Positions 16,503 through 25,252 of a DNA stretch of 64,000 bases are shown in pieces. Below the pieces are notes generated by a model. That model saw nothing but the letters and a program-made list of their open reading frames with translations. It did not search any database and was not told the origin of the DNA. Numbering within the stretch: position 1 is the first letter of the stretch; the number at the start of each line of letters is the position of its first letter. The translations under genes and the position numbers were made by a program. Origin of the DNA: Nitratiruptor tergarcus DSM 16512 (GTDB lineage: Bacteria; Campylobacterota; Campylobacteria; Campylobacterales; Nitratiruptoraceae); assembly GCF_027946175.1 (NCBI RefSeq), contig NZ_AP026671.1:62001-126000 (forward strand), written 5' to 3'.

Positions 16503-17226
16503 AGATATTTTAAAGATCCTAGATGAGATAAGTCCCTTCGAGTTGCAAGAGAAGTGGGATAATTCCGGATTGCAGGTGGGAAATTTAGAAAAAAAGATTA
16601 AAGATATATATCTTTGTATTGATGTTGATGAAGGGCTTGTAGAGAGTCTCCCTGAAGGCTCACTCATTATTACACACCATCCACTCATTTTTGGAAAACT
16701 TACTTCACTCGAGTATTCAAGCTATCCAGCAAAGCTTCTTGTAAAGATGATAAAAAAGGATATCGCCCATATTGCAATGCATACAAACTTTGACAAAACC
16801 CATCTCAATAGCTATGTAGCACAAAAAGTCTTAGGAGTAGAGCCAGAGTGTGAAGATTTTATCTGCTATTTTGACAAAGAATGCACATTTGATGATGCTC
16901 TTAAGTGGGTGAGCAAGAAGTTTCATCTCACATGTCCACGATATGTACAAGCAAGTGAACGCGTTTCGCGCATAGCTCTGACAACTGGAAGTGGAGGATC
17001 TCTTATCGATTTTGTCAAAGCAGATCTCTTTTTAACTGGAGATCTTAAATACCATGATGCAATGAAAGCGCAGGAAATTGGATTGAGTGTCATTGATATA
17101 GGTCACTTTGAGAGTGAGTGCTATTTTGGGGAAGCTTTGCAAGAGCAATTGAAAAAGAGAGCAATTAAAGCTATAATTGCGTCAATAAAAAAACCCTTAA
17201 AGGTCTGGAATGAAACAATATATTAG
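16492..17226 (+). CDS. Nif3-like dinuclear metal centre protein
   Basis: A 244-residue Nif3/YbgI family protein (PF01784). Metal ligands are visible in [10 protein letters not shown] (about residues 61-70), MHTNFDKTH (about 97-105) and GHFESE near the C-terminus. Homologues are annotated as GTP cyclohydrolase I type 2, but their true reaction is uncertain. I chose TTG at 16492, with GGAGAG just upstream; an earlier in-frame start lies deep inside glyQ. The 3' end overlaps the zinc-ribbon gene by 17 bases. Confidence 0.85.
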   Translation: MKLKDILKILDEISPFELQEKWDNSGLQVGNLEKKIKDIYLCIDVDEGLVESLPEGSLIITHHPLIFGKLTSLEYSSYPAKLLVKMIKKDIAHIAMHTNFDKTHLNSYVAQKVLGVEPECEDFICYFDKECTFDDALKWVSKKFHLTCPRYVQASERVSRIALTTGSGGSLIDFVKADLFLTGDLKYHDAMKAQEIGLSVIDIGHFESECYFGEALQEQLKKRAIKAIIASIKKPLKVWNETIY

Positions 17227-17923
17227 CCAGCTTGTAGAACTTGCTAAAATTGATAAAAAAATAGATGATTTTGGCCCAAAAATCGAAAACATAGAGCAAA
17301 AACTCAAAAAAGCTGCGCAAGAGAAAAGAAGCATTGAGCAGATGATCGAGCAGCTTAAAAACGAAATTCAAGAGTGTGAACTCAAAAAGAGTAAAAATGA
17401 GCTGCATCTCAAAGAGCTCAGCGAAAAATTGGCTGATATAGAAAAGAAGAGTGCGCAGGTTAAAACAGAAAAAGAGCTTAAAGCTTTGCAGCTTGAAGAG
17501 GATATCGCAAAAGAGCAGATAAATTTTGCAAATGAAGAGATTGCAAGACTTGAAAATATTTGCGAAACAAAACAGGATGAGATTAAAAGTTTTGAAGAAC
17601 GATTACAAGAGAGTGAAGAGCAGTACAAAAAAATAGAAGATGAAGTGAAGCAAGAGCTCCAAGAACTTGAAAATGAGCGTGAAAAACTCTTTCAAATGAA
17701 AAGCGAACTTATAGCCAAAATTCCTAAGCAGATCCTCGTATTTTATGAAAAGATTCGCAGATGGGCTGGCAATACGGCTGTTGTACCTGTGAAAAAGCAG
17801 GCGTGTATGGGATGTTTTATGAAAATAAATGATAAAACCTATGCAAGTGTAATTAAAGGTGAGGAGATTACTACCTGTCCACACTGCGGAAGAATTTTAT
17901 ATTTAGAAGAGGAAAACGAGTAA
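17210..17923 (+). CDS. Coiled-coil C4 zinc-ribbon protein, HP0958 (FlgZ) family
   Basis: A 237-residue protein. A long, highly charged coiled coil (about residues 10-170) is followed by a four-cysteine zinc ribbon, CMGC (about 199-202) and CPHC (about 223-226). In H. pylori the homologue HP0958 stabilises RpoN and binds flaA mRNA, so it is needed for flagella. The matching neighbourhood (glyQ, Nif3, waaA) supports orthology. No flagellar genes are in this window, so its role here is inferred. Confidence 0.85.
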   Translation: MKQYISQLVELAKIDKKIDDFGPKIENIEQKLKKAAQEKRSIEQMIEQLKNEIQECELKKSKNELHLKELSEKLADIEKKSAQVKTEKELKALQLEEDIAKEQINFANEEIARLENICETKQDEIKSFEERLQESEEQYKKIEDEVKQELQELENEREKLFQMKSELIAKIPKQILVFYEKIRRWAGNTAVVPVKKQACMGCFMKINDKTYASVIKGEEITTCPHCGRILYLEEENE

Positions 17924-17949
17924 AAAGCCTCAGGCTCTTTTGCAAGAAG

Positions 17950-19095
17950 ATGTTTACTGCTATTTATACTCTTATTACCACATTTGCTTATATAGTTTCT
18001 CTACCTTTTCTATTTTTTTTGCAACTAAAAAGTAAGTATCGCAATGCTATTCCAGCACGTTTTTTTCTCAAAAACAATCCGCCTTTTGCAAAAAGGGCGG
18101 TACATTTTCATGCATGTAGTTTTGGTGAAACAAAAGCATTAGAGCCTTTGGTAAAAGAGTTTAAAGAGGCAAATATCAGCGTCATTACACAAACAGGATT
18201 TGAGGCAGCAAAGGTTTATAAAAACGCTGATGTGCGCTATCTTCCTTTTGAGCCACTTTTGTGGTTTTGGCTCAAACCTATGCCAGCACTTGTGGTAATG
18301 GAAGCAGAGCTTTGGTATCTGCTCTTTTATCTGAGTAAAAAAAGAGGTGCTACAACATTTTTAATCAATGCAAGAATGAGTGATAGAAGTTTTCCAAAAT
18401 ATAAGCGATTTTCATGGCTTTATAAAAAGATATTTGAAAATATCGACTATGTGTATGCACAAAGTATTGAGGATGCCAAAAGACTTAGAGCCCTCGGGGC
18501 AAAAGAGGTTGAAGTTCTTGGAAATATAAAGCTTTTGCAAAAACCAGTAGTGAGTAAAACTTATGAAAAACAAAAACCTATTGTGGTTGCAGCTAGCACG
18601 CATGAGCCTGAAGAAGAAATCATAGCTACTGAATGGGTAATGCATCTAAAAGATAAGACCACTCTCGTTGTTGTGCCTAGGCATCCAGAGCGCTTTGATG
18701 AGGTGGATGAGCTTTTAGAGCACATTGCAAAGAGAGAAGGACTCTCATACCATAGACTTAGTGAAAATCCAACGTTAAGTGGTGATATTGTATTGGTTGA
18801 TAAGTTAGGTGAGCTTGTTAATATTTATACAGTAAGTGATCTTGTCATACTTGGGGGAAGTTTTATTGAAGGCATTGGTGGACATAATCCTTTAGAGCCT
18901 GCCTTTTTTCATAAACCTATCATCAGTGGTCCTCACTTTCATAACCATAAAGAGAGTTATGGGTATGTAAAAGGGATAAAGATTGTTGCACCGCAAGATC
19001 TAGCAGATGCATTGGAGCAAAAATGGCAGCCAACCTCTATTAAAGCATCTGTAGATCTCTCGCCTCTTGTTGAAAGGATCAAAAGTGTGGTATAA
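17950..19095 (+). CDS. waaA: 3-deoxy-D-manno-octulosonic acid (Kdo) transferase
   Basis: A 381-residue inner-membrane-associated glycosyltransferase that adds Kdo to lipid A precursor in LPS synthesis. The N-terminus has one hydrophobic anchor (about residues 3-24). HACSFGETKALEPL holds the catalytic glutamate, MEAELW lies in the acceptor domain, and GGSFIEGIGGHNPLEPA is the CMP-Kdo-binding signature. Compared with E. coli WaaA (425 residues) it is slightly short, which is usual in this phylum. It follows the zinc-ribbon gene after 26 bases. The number of Kdo residues added cannot be predicted. Confidence 0.93.
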   Translation: MFTAIYTLITTFAYIVSLPFLFFLQLKSKYRNAIPARFFLKNNPPFAKRAVHFHACSFGETKALEPLVKEFKEANISVITQTGFEAAKVYKNADVRYLPFEPLLWFWLKPMPALVVMEAELWYLLFYLSKKRGATTFLINARMSDRSFPKYKRFSWLYKKIFENIDYVYAQSIEDAKRLRALGAKEVEVLGNIKLLQKPVVSKTYEKQKPIVVAASTHEPEEEIIATEWVMHLKDKTTLVVVPRHPERFDEVDELLEHIAKREGLSYHRLSENPTLSGDIVLVDKLGELVNIYTVSDLVILGGSFIEGIGGHNPLEPAFFHKPIISGPHFHNHKESYGYVKGIKIVAPQDLADALEQKWQPTSIKASVDLSPLVERIKSVV

Positions 19096-19375
19096 AATAG
19101 ATGGAAACGTAGTGCATCTTTTTATCAAAGCGCAACCCAATGCTTCCAAAAATAAGATTGCGGGAATCCTCGGAGATTCACTCAAAATTGCAATCAAAGC
19201 GCCAGCAGTTGAGGGAGCTGCAAACAAAGAGCTAGTAAAATTTTTGAGTAAAACATTTAAAGTAGCAAAGAGTGATATTGTTTTTGCCAGTGGTGAGACA
19301 AGTAAAAGAAAACATATTACAATGCCTTATAACGAAAAAGTAGCAGCATTTATAAAGGAAATGGATGAAGGATAA
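19085..19375 (+). CDS. DUF167 (YggU) family protein
   Basis: A 96-residue small protein of the DUF167/YggU family. The characteristic segment VQPxAS is seen here as IKAQPNASKNKI, followed by IKAPAVEGAANKEL. I chose the GTG at 19085 because AAAGGA lies six bases before it; two TTG codons further upstream (19067, 19070) overlap that site. It overlaps the end of waaA by 11 bases and is overlapped by the pseudouridine synthase gene. No molecular function is established. Confidence 0.82.
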   Translation: MWYKIDGNVVHLFIKAQPNASKNKIAGILGDSLKIAIKAPAVEGAANKELVKFLSKTFKVAKSDIVFASGETSKRKHITMPYNEKVAAFIKEMDEG

Positions 19376-20093
19376 AGCCTATAAAGTTTTGGCGCAGCAG
19401 CTTGGAATCTCAAACAAAAAAGCAAAAGAGCTTATCGATAGAGGCCTAGTCTATGTAGGTGATCGCAAAGTGCAAATTGCACGGGGTGAAATAGATACCA
19501 AGACAAAATTTCGCATAAAACAGCTTGAAAAGCCAGAAGTTCTCTATGAAGATGAGAAGATCTTAGCAATCAATAAGCCAGCACATATTACGAGTGAAGA
19601 GATTAAACGAGATAGTGGGTATGAGCTGCTTCATCGTCTCGATAAAGAAACAAGTGGAGTTTTGCTGCTAGTAAAAGATAAAGAGTTTCGTAAAAAGGCT
19701 ATTGAGGAGTTTAAAAATCAGCGAGTCTATAAAGAGTATGTAGCTTGGGTGGAAGGCATAGTAGCAGAACCCTATGAGGTAGATCTGCCAATTTTGACAA
19801 TCAAAAAAAATGGTAGAGCAAAAAGCCGGGTGTCTCGCTCAAAAGGCGCACCAGCTCATACATCAATTGAGCCATTGGAAATACATGGGAAAAAAACCAA
19901 AGTCAAAGCTATCATTACCACTGGACGTACGCATCAAATACGTCTCCATTTAGCACGAACGGACCATCCAATTTTGGGAGATACACTCTATGGTGGTAGG
20001 CCATGGAAACGGATTATGCTCCATGCTAAAAAGATTGAGCTTTTAGGATATAGTTTTACGGCACCAGAGCCAAAAGATTTTGTTATCCAATAA
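19365..20093 (+). CDS. RluA-family RNA pseudouridine synthase
   Basis: A 242-residue enzyme that isomerises uridine in rRNA or tRNA. An N-terminal S4-like RNA-binding domain (residues 1-50) is followed by the catalytic domain. The active-site aspartate is in HRLDKETSG (about residues 90-98), and GRTHQIRLHLA lies near residue 186. It is shorter than RluD (about 320 residues), and the exact RNA target is not predictable. It is the last gene of the purE-to-RluA run, and the next gene (ffh) has its own leader. Confidence 0.9.
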   Translation: MKDKAYKVLAQQLGISNKKAKELIDRGLVYVGDRKVQIARGEIDTKTKFRIKQLEKPEVLYEDEKILAINKPAHITSEEIKRDSGYELLHRLDKETSGVLLLVKDKEFRKKAIEEFKNQRVYKEYVAWVEGIVAEPYEVDLPILTIKKNGRAKSRVSRSKGAPAHTSIEPLEIHGKKTKVKAIITTGRTHQIRLHLARTDHPILGDTLYGGRPWKRIMLHAKKIELLGYSFTAPEPKDFVIQ

Positions 20094-20164
20094 AAATTAA
20101 ATTTAGCTAAAATTAATGTACTTTTAAGTAAAATTGCAAACTCAAAAACTATAAGGGGAGAGAT

Positions 20165-21520
20165 TTGTTTGAAACGCTTTCAAACTCTTTTAGCAGTGCA
20201 TTAAAAAAGATTCGATTCAAAGATGATGAAAAAGCACTGAAAAAAGCACTGGCTGAACTCAAAAAGAGTCTTTTAAAAGCTGATGTGCACCATAAAGTTG
20301 TCAAAGAGCTTTTACAGCGTGTCGAGCTTGATACCAAAGCTGCTGGTATTGGAAGAGACTCCTTTTTAAAAGCGCTTCAAAAAAATCTTACCCAAATCCT
20401 CACTGCTCCGGGGAAACAGGGCTTTGTCTATGCGAGTAAACCGCCTACGGTGGTTTTGATGACAGGTTTGCAAGGTAGCGGTAAGACTACTACAACAGGA
20501 AAACTAGCAAACTACCTCAAACTCCGTGGCAAGAAAGTTTTAGTTGTAGCTGCGGATTTGCAAAGATTAGCTGCAGTTGAGCAGCTAAGACAGATTGCGC
20601 AGCAGATAGATGTGGATTTTTTTGGAGAAGAGGATGAAAAAGATCCTGTAAAAGTAGTGAATGACGCGCTTAAACTTGCTCGCGAAAAGCTTTATGATGT
20701 GGTACTCATAGATACTGCAGGGCGGCTTGCTATTGATGAAGCATTGATGGAGGAGCTAAAACGCGTAAAAGAGGCAGCAAATCCAGATGAGGTCTTCTAT
20801 GTAGCTGACTCTTTGACAGGACAAGATGCGGTAAGAAGTGCTGCAAAATTTAATGAAGATATAGGCATTACTGGTGTAATTCTTACAAAATATGATGGTG
20901 ATAGCAAAGGTGGTGTTGCTATTTCTCTTGCTCATCAAATAGGTGTTCCTCTGCGCTTTATTGGTACTGGTGAAAAGATGCCAGATTTGGAAGTGTTTAT
21001 TCCAGAGCGTATTACCAACCGATTGATGGGTGCAGGTGATATTGAGTCATTAGCAGAAAAGACAGCAGCTGTTATTGATGAGAAGCAGGCGAAAAAGATT
21101 AGCAAAAAGATTGCAAAAGGAAAATTTAATTTTGAAGACTTTCTTGAGCAGCTAGAATCTATGAAAAAGATGGGAAGCCTTAAAAATCTCATCTCTATGA
21201 TCCCTGGTATGGGAAATATGGCAAAAGCCATTAAAGATTTGGATCTTGAAAACTCCAAAGAGATTAAAAAAATTAAAGCAATGATTAACTCCATGACACC
21301 AAAAGAGCGTAAAGATCCGGATCTCATACTCAAAAATAATTCTCGCAAGCGTAGAATTGCTCAAGGGGCAGGACTGAGTCAACAAGAGGTGAATAAGATC
21401 CTCAAACAGTTTAACAATGCAGCCAAGTTTGCCAAAAAGTTTGCTGGTAAAAAGGGTATGCAAGATATGCAAAATCTCATGAAGCAGATGGGTGGACAGG
21501 GAATGCCGCCAATTCGCTAA
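20165..21520 (+). CDS. ffh: Signal recognition particle protein Ffh (SRP54)
   Basis: A 451-residue GTPase that binds signal sequences of nascent membrane proteins and delivers ribosomes to FtsY. The N domain (1-90) is followed by the G domain with P-loop GLQGSGKT (101-108), DTAGR (about 188) and TKYDGDSKGG. The methionine-rich M domain (about 300-451) ends in GGQGMPPIR. The start is TTG at 20165 after AGGGGAGA. It opens the classical ffh-rpsP-khpA-rimM-trmD-rplS operon. The 4.5S RNA gene is not in the window. Confidence 0.97.
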   Translation: MFETLSNSFSSALKKIRFKDDEKALKKALAELKKSLLKADVHHKVVKELLQRVELDTKAAGIGRDSFLKALQKNLTQILTAPGKQGFVYASKPPTVVLMTGLQGSGKTTTTGKLANYLKLRGKKVLVVAADLQRLAAVEQLRQIAQQIDVDFFGEEDEKDPVKVVNDALKLAREKLYDVVLIDTAGRLAIDEALMEELKRVKEAANPDEVFYVADSLTGQDAVRSAAKFNEDIGITGVILTKYDGDSKGGVAISLAHQIGVPLRFIGTGEKMPDLEVFIPERITNRLMGAGDIESLAEKTAAVIDEKQAKKISKKIAKGKFNFEDFLEQLESMKKMGSLKNLISMIPGMGNMAKAIKDLDLENSKEIKKIKAMINSMTPKERKDPDLILKNNSRKRRIAQGAGLSQQEVNKILKQFNNAAKFAKKFAGKKGMQDMQNLMKQMGGQGMPPIR

Positions 21521-21564
21521 TATTTTAGCCACTTTACATCCAGGTGTGAAGTGGTTAGAATATT
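21519..21564 (+). promoter_or_regulatory. Long leader hairpin between ffh and rpsP
   Basis: AATATTTTA-G-CCACTTTACA (21519-21538) pairs with TGTGAAGTGG-T-TAGAATATT (21545-21564), giving a stem of about 20 base pairs with three G-U wobbles and a six-base loop. It starts at the ffh stop and ends 23 bases before rpsP. No T-run follows, so it is not a simple terminator. It could be an RNase III processing site, an attenuator or a ribosomal-protein binding site. Confidence 0.65.
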
Positions 21565-21587
21565 AAACTTAAAAAGGAGAAAACTCA

Positions 21588-21827
21588 ATGACAGTAATCA
21601 GACTTGCACGTTTTGGTAGAAAGAAAAAGCCATTTTATAGAATTGTAGTAACAGATAGCAGAAAAAGAAGAGATAGTGGATGGATCGAAATTATAGGCTA
21701 CTACAATCCTCTTACAGAGCCATCAACTGCAAAAATCGATAAAGATCGCCTCAACTATTGGCTTAGTGTTGGTGCAAAAATGAGCGATCGTGTGAAAAAA
21801 ATTAGTGAATGGGCGGAAGCTAAATAA
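21588..21827 (+). CDS. rpsP: 30S ribosomal protein S16
   Basis: A 79-residue small-subunit protein needed for 30S assembly. The N-terminal [19 protein letters not shown] is the family signature, and the length is typical. An AAAAAGGAG site precedes the ATG. It lies downstream of a long hairpin and its TAA overlaps the khpA ATG by one base. Confidence 0.98.
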   Translation: MTVIRLARFGRKKKPFYRIVVTDSRKRRDSGWIEIIGYYNPLTEPSTAKIDKDRLNYWLSVGAKMSDRVKKISEWAEAK

Positions 21828-22069
21828 TGGTAAAAGATTTTGTAGAGAAATTTGCAAAACTTTTAGCGAATCATCCAGAAGATATAGAAGTTGTACTTAA
21901 TCAAGTCAACGAAAATTACAGCGAAATCACCATCTATGCCAATAAAGCTGATGCGGGAAAAATTATTGGCAAAGAGGGTAAGATGATAGGTGCTATAAAA
22001 ACGGTAATTTCAGGCTGTAAAGCGAAGGATGGAGTAAGCTACAAAGTTAATGTCCAGCCAAAGGAGTAG
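21827..22069 (+). CDS. khpA: KH-domain RNA-binding protein KhpA
   Basis: An 80-residue single KH-domain protein. The GxxG loop is in IIGKEGKMIGAIK (about residues 45-57). KhpA proteins bind RNA, often as a pair with KhpB/Jag, and influence translation and cell division in Gram-positive bacteria. Placement between rpsP and rimM is widely conserved. A khpB gene is not in the window. Confidence 0.92.
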   Translation: MVKDFVEKFAKLLANHPEDIEVVLNQVNENYSEITIYANKADAGKIIGKEGKMIGAIKTVISGCKAKDGVSYKVNVQPKE

Positions 22070-22072
22070 CGA

Positions 22073-22594
22073 GTGAAAAAGCTGGCTATAGCCAGGCTAG
22101 GGCGTAGTGTAGGTCTCAAAGGAGAGATGCGTTTTTTCGATCTCTCTGATTTTCCCGAGCAGTTTCAAGAGGGTGCTTCTTTTGAGAGCGATAGAGGAAA
22201 ACTTACCATTGAGCGAATTAATCCACAGCGCGGAACTATTAAATTCGTAGGCATCAATACTCCAGAAGATGCAAAAAAACTGACCAACGCATATCTTTAT
22301 AGTGATGAGCAAAAAAGCAAAGAGCAATTGAACCTCAATGAGGGGGAGTACTTCTGGTTTGAAATAATAGGGCTAGATATTTATGAAAATAGCGAGTATT
22401 TAGGAAAAGTCCAAGATATCCAAAGAATGCCACAGAGTGATTATCTTCTTGTGCAAACTGCACCAGATCTTATACAGAAGAATCTGCCAAAGAGTTTTTT
22501 GCTTCCCTTTAGCGATCCATTTATAGTAGATGTAGATCTACAAAAGAGACGCATTGTAGTTGCTGGGGCAAGAGATATTCTGGAAGCTTCATGA
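22073..22594 (+). CDS. rimM: Ribosome maturation factor RimM
   Basis: A 173-residue 16S processing factor that binds S19 and helps 30S head assembly. The N-terminal IARLGRSVGLKGEMRF is diagnostic, and the PRC-barrel half includes YFWFEIIGLDIY. The start is GTG at 22073, three bases after the khpA stop, with AAGGAG inside khpA. The last four bases overlap trmD. Confidence 0.94.
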   Translation: MKKLAIARLGRSVGLKGEMRFFDLSDFPEQFQEGASFESDRGKLTIERINPQRGTIKFVGINTPEDAKKLTNAYLYSDEQKSKEQLNLNEGEYFWFEIIGLDIYENSEYLGKVQDIQRMPQSDYLLVQTAPDLIQKNLPKSFLLPFSDPFIVDVDLQKRRIVVAGARDILEAS

Positions 22595-23271
22595 AGATAA
22601 CCTATCTTACACTTTTTCCCCAGTTGATGGAGTGCTATTTTAGCGACTCAATTCTTGCAAGGGCTCTTGCAAAAAACCTCTTTTCGATTGAGTTTGTAGA
22701 TTTTCGAAAATTTAGTAAAGACAAACATAAAAAAGTTGATAAGCAAAAAGTTGGTGGTGGAGCTGGTATGCTGCTAGAGCCAGAACCCATTGCCAGCGCA
22801 CTCAAGGCATGTACAGATAAAAATTCATGGGTGATTTTTTTGACACCTGCTGCCAAGCCATTCAAGCAAAAAGATGCAAAGAGGCTTGCCAAAAAAGAGC
22901 ACATAGTCTTTGTTTGTGGAAGATATGAAGGATTTGATGAGAGGCTTATTGAGATCTATGCTGATGAGGTTTTAAGTCTGGGTGATTTTGTGCTCACAGG
23001 CGGTGAGCTTGCTGCTCTTGCTATGAGTGATGCTATTGTGCGTAATATTCCAGGAGTTTTAGGCAATGAGGAGTCGCTGCAAGAGGAGAGTTTTGAAAAA
23101 GAACTCCTGGAAGCTCCAGCTTTTACAAAGCCAAATCTCTTTCAAGGTAAACATATAGTTTTAGAGTTCTTAAAGGGAAATCATAGTAAAATTAGCGCCT
23201 TAAAATATGATATGGCTGTAATGAGGACACGATATTATAGACCTGATAAAAGGATAGAGGATGAGAAATAA
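22591..23271 (+). CDS. trmD: tRNA (guanine-N1)-methyltransferase
   Basis: A 226-residue SPOUT-class enzyme that methylates G37 in tRNAs and so prevents +1 frameshifting. Visible signatures are YLTLFPQ at the start, GGGAGM (about 51-56), [10 protein letters not shown], and the trefoil knot [15 protein letters not shown]. The length fits the family. It overlaps rimM by four and rplS by eleven bases, which indicates strong coupling. Confidence 0.97.
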   Translation: MKITYLTLFPQLMECYFSDSILARALAKNLFSIEFVDFRKFSKDKHKKVDKQKVGGGAGMLLEPEPIASALKACTDKNSWVIFLTPAAKPFKQKDAKRLAKKEHIVFVCGRYEGFDERLIEIYADEVLSLGDFVLTGGELAALAMSDAIVRNIPGVLGNEESLQEESFEKELLEAPAFTKPNLFQGKHIVLEFLKGNHSKISALKYDMAVMRTRYYRPDKRIEDEK

Positions 23272-23620
23272 ATATATCGAGCATTTCGAAAAAGCGCAAC
23301 TTGAGCAAAAGAGTGTACCTGAATTTAAAGCAGGCGATACTGTAAGAGTGGCAGTAGAGATTAAAGAGGGTGACAAAAAAAGAATCCAGAATTTCGAAGG
23401 TGTCTGTATCGCTATTCGTGGTGAAGGTACTGGACGCACCTTTACAGTAAGAAAAATTGGTGCTAACAATATTGGAGTTGAGAGAATTTTCCCACTCTAT
23501 AGCGATAGTATTAAAGATATCAAAGTAATTAGACGCGGACGTGTAAGAAGAGCAAAACTCTACTATCTCAGAGAGAGACGCGGAAAAGCTGCTAGAATTA
23601 AAGAGCTTGGCAGAAAATAG
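23261..23620 (+). CDS. rplS: 50S ribosomal protein L19
   Basis: A 119-residue large-subunit protein at the 30S-50S interface. The central [20 protein letters not shown] and the segment [14 protein letters not shown] are family signatures. It ends the ffh operon: its stop codon lies in the loop of a rho-independent terminator. The opposing nucT gene follows after 13 bases. Confidence 0.98.
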   Translation: MRNKYIEHFEKAQLEQKSVPEFKAGDTVRVAVEIKEGDKKRIQNFEGVCIAIRGEGTGRTFTVRKIGANNIGVERIFPLYSDSIKDIKVIRRGRVRRAKLYYLRERRGKAARIKELGRK

Positions 23621-23637
23621 TTTCTGCCCTCTTTTAG
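23609..23637 (+). terminator. Rho-independent terminator of the ffh-rplS operon
   Basis: GGCAGAAA (23609-23616) pairs exactly with TTTCTGCC (23621-23628) around the four-base loop ATAG, followed by CTCTTTT. The hairpin includes the last codons of rplS and its stop codon, and lies directly before the convergent nucT stop. Confidence 0.85.
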
Positions 23638-24152
23638 TATTCTTGTGCCTTTCTAAAAATCCTTTCAAAAGTTGTTAATGCTTTTTTTGCTAAAGCATAG
23701 TTCTTTGCAAAATAGATTAGCTCATAATTTCTTTTAAAAGCAGAATTTGTCCAGTTAGCAGATCCAAAAACGAGTTTTTTATTGTCAAAAATAGCTAGTT
23801 TAAGATGCATTTTTCCATAAAATTCTCCTCGTTTGGAGTATTTTCCCCGAATGAGACGTACTTTGATGTTTTTGTATTTTGCAAGATAACCAATTTTAGA
23901 ATATCTATCTTTCATGCTTTGCTCATAATCACTTACTAGACGAATTTTCACACCCCTTCTTGCAGCATTTTTGATATGTTTGGCAATTGTGCGATTGGTG
24001 AGACTATACATTGCTATATCTATAGAACTATGAGCTTTGTCTATCCATGAAAGAAGTTTTGTTTGTGCCTGTTTTGATTGGAAAGGCATAAAATAGAGAT
24101 CATCCGCTAATAAAACCAGTGACAAAATCGATAATAACAGAAACTTTTTCAT
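23634..24152 (-). CDS. nucT: NucT-like exported nuclease, phospholipase D family
   Basis: A 172-residue secreted or envelope-bound nuclease with a single HKD motif (H-x-K-x4-D in MHLKLAIFD, followed by GSANWT). This matches the small Nuc-type members that act as dimers. A signal peptide covers about residues 1-16. The H. pylori homologue NucT (HP0323) degrades DNA at the envelope for purine salvage and affects transformation. Here as there it lies next to a poly-Glu gene and gmk, which supports orthology. It is divergent from the following gene and convergent with rplS. Confidence 0.88.
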   Translation of the reverse strand: MKKFLLLSILSLVLLADDLYFMPFQSKQAQTKLLSWIDKAHSSIDIAMYSLTNRTIAKHIKNAARRGVKIRLVSDYEQSMKDRYSKIGYLAKYKNIKVRLIRGKYSKRGEFYGKMHLKLAIFDNKKLVFGSANWTNSAFKRNYELIYFAKNYALAKKALTTFERIFRKAQEY

Positions 24153-24226
24153 GCAACTCCTTTGTATCTGAAATTGTTATTAAAGCAAAAAAATATTAAA
24201 ATAAAGAAAATCTGAAGGGATTGACG

Positions 24227-25252
24227 ATGAAACTGTTGCTTATAAATAAAAACCCTGTAGTTTCTCGTATGATGCTTATGAGTGTACCAAAAGCAGGATT
24301 TGAAATAGAAGAGTGTGATAATGTGTATGATCTTCCAACTGGTCATTATGAAGTAGTGGTTATTGATGATGAGATGTATGATGAAAATTTTATGCATGAT
24401 ATAAAACAGAATATTCAATATCAAAAAATTGGTCTCATTACAGGAACCAAAAATGCAGCTATTGATGAGTTTGATTTTGTACTGCATAAACCATTTTTGC
24501 CAACAGATTTGATGGAAATTTTGCGAGAGGTGAAAGCATCTCTTGTTCCTCAAGAAGAAAAAGAAGAGGAGACTCATGAAGAACCTTTTAAAAAGTTTTT
24601 AGCTGCAGAAGAAGAGGAGATAGAAAAGGAGTTTATAAAAGAGTTTGAACCGAGTGCTTCTTTGACTACTGAGCCAATTGTAGAAATAGAAGAGAGCAAA
24701 GAAGAGTCACCATTTGTCAAAGAAGAGTTGGATAAAAGTGGGATTCTAGATGAAAAAGAGATAGAAAAAGTAAGTCAACTTCTCGAAGATAATTTTATAA
24801 AAGAGGGTGAGCCAAGTGATTTAGTAGCAGGTGAGATAACACCACTCAAAGAGGAGAGTGAGTCAGCACATTCGATGATGGGTGAGATTGCACCATTGAA
24901 TGAAGAAAAGAGAGAACTTGAGCCATCTTTGCACTCTCTTGAAGATATTGTTCCTACCTCGAGCGAGTCTCCAGAGTCTATTCTCACTTCCTTACATGAA
25001 GAGCCTCAAGAGACACCAGAGCAACCATTTAAAGAAGAGGAAATTGTAAGTGCAGAGCAAGCAGCAGTTGAAGAGAGCACAGAAGAACAACAACAAAAAA
25101 GCAGTGAAGTTGAAGAAAGGGCTTCTTCTCAACCACAAGAGCAGAATATACAAAAAGAGCTCACTCAATTAGGCGTTGATAAGCTGCGAGAATTGCTTGA
25201 TGGCATGCAAATCGATATTACAATCAAAATAAGTTTTCCGGATAAGCAATGA
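24227..25252 (+). CDS. Receiver-like domain with long poly-Glu region (HP0322 type)
   Basis: A 341-residue protein. Residues 1-105 look like a response-regulator receiver: an acidic pair (VVVIDDEMY) where the phospho-acceptor aspartate would sit and KPF near residue 90 matching the conserved lysine. The rest (about 108-300) is a low-complexity Glu-rich region with recurring GEIxPLxEE segments, and a short conserved C-terminus (about 305-341, with LGVDKLRELL) follows. The position between nucT and gmk matches the H. pylori poly-E-rich protein HP0322. I chose ATG 24227 (AAGGGA six bases upstream). No output domain is seen; a scaffold or localisation role is a guess. Confidence 0.75.
   Translation: MKLLLINKNPVVSRMMLMSVPKAGFEIEECDNVYDLPTGHYEVVVIDDEMYDENFMHDIKQNIQYQKIGLITGTKNAAIDEFDFVLHKPFLPTDLMEILREVKASLVPQEEKEEETHEEPFKKFLAAEEEEIEKEFIKEFEPSASLTTEPIVEIEESKEESPFVKEELDKSGILDEKEIEKVSQLLEDNFIKEGEPSDLVAGEITPLKEESESAHSMMGEIAPLNEEKRELEPSLHSLEDIVPTSSESPESILTSLHEEPQETPEQPFKEEEIVSAEQAAVEESTEEQQQKSSEVEERASSQPQEQNIQKELTQLGVDKLRELLDGMQIDITIKISFPDKQ

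Noticed and set aside
17921-17944. Possible terminator (AAAAGCCTCAGGCTCTTTT) between the zinc-ribbon gene and waaA
   Set aside because: The GC part of the stem is only three to four pairs with a three-base loop, too weak to claim.
18530-18550. Partial copy of the 18-bp repeat (AAGCTTTTGCAA) inside waaA
   Set aside because: Only 12 bases match and they encode Lys-Leu-Leu-Gln-Lys in the proper waaA frame. Words like TTGCAAAAG are very common in this window because of Leu-Gln-Lys and Ala-Lys codons.
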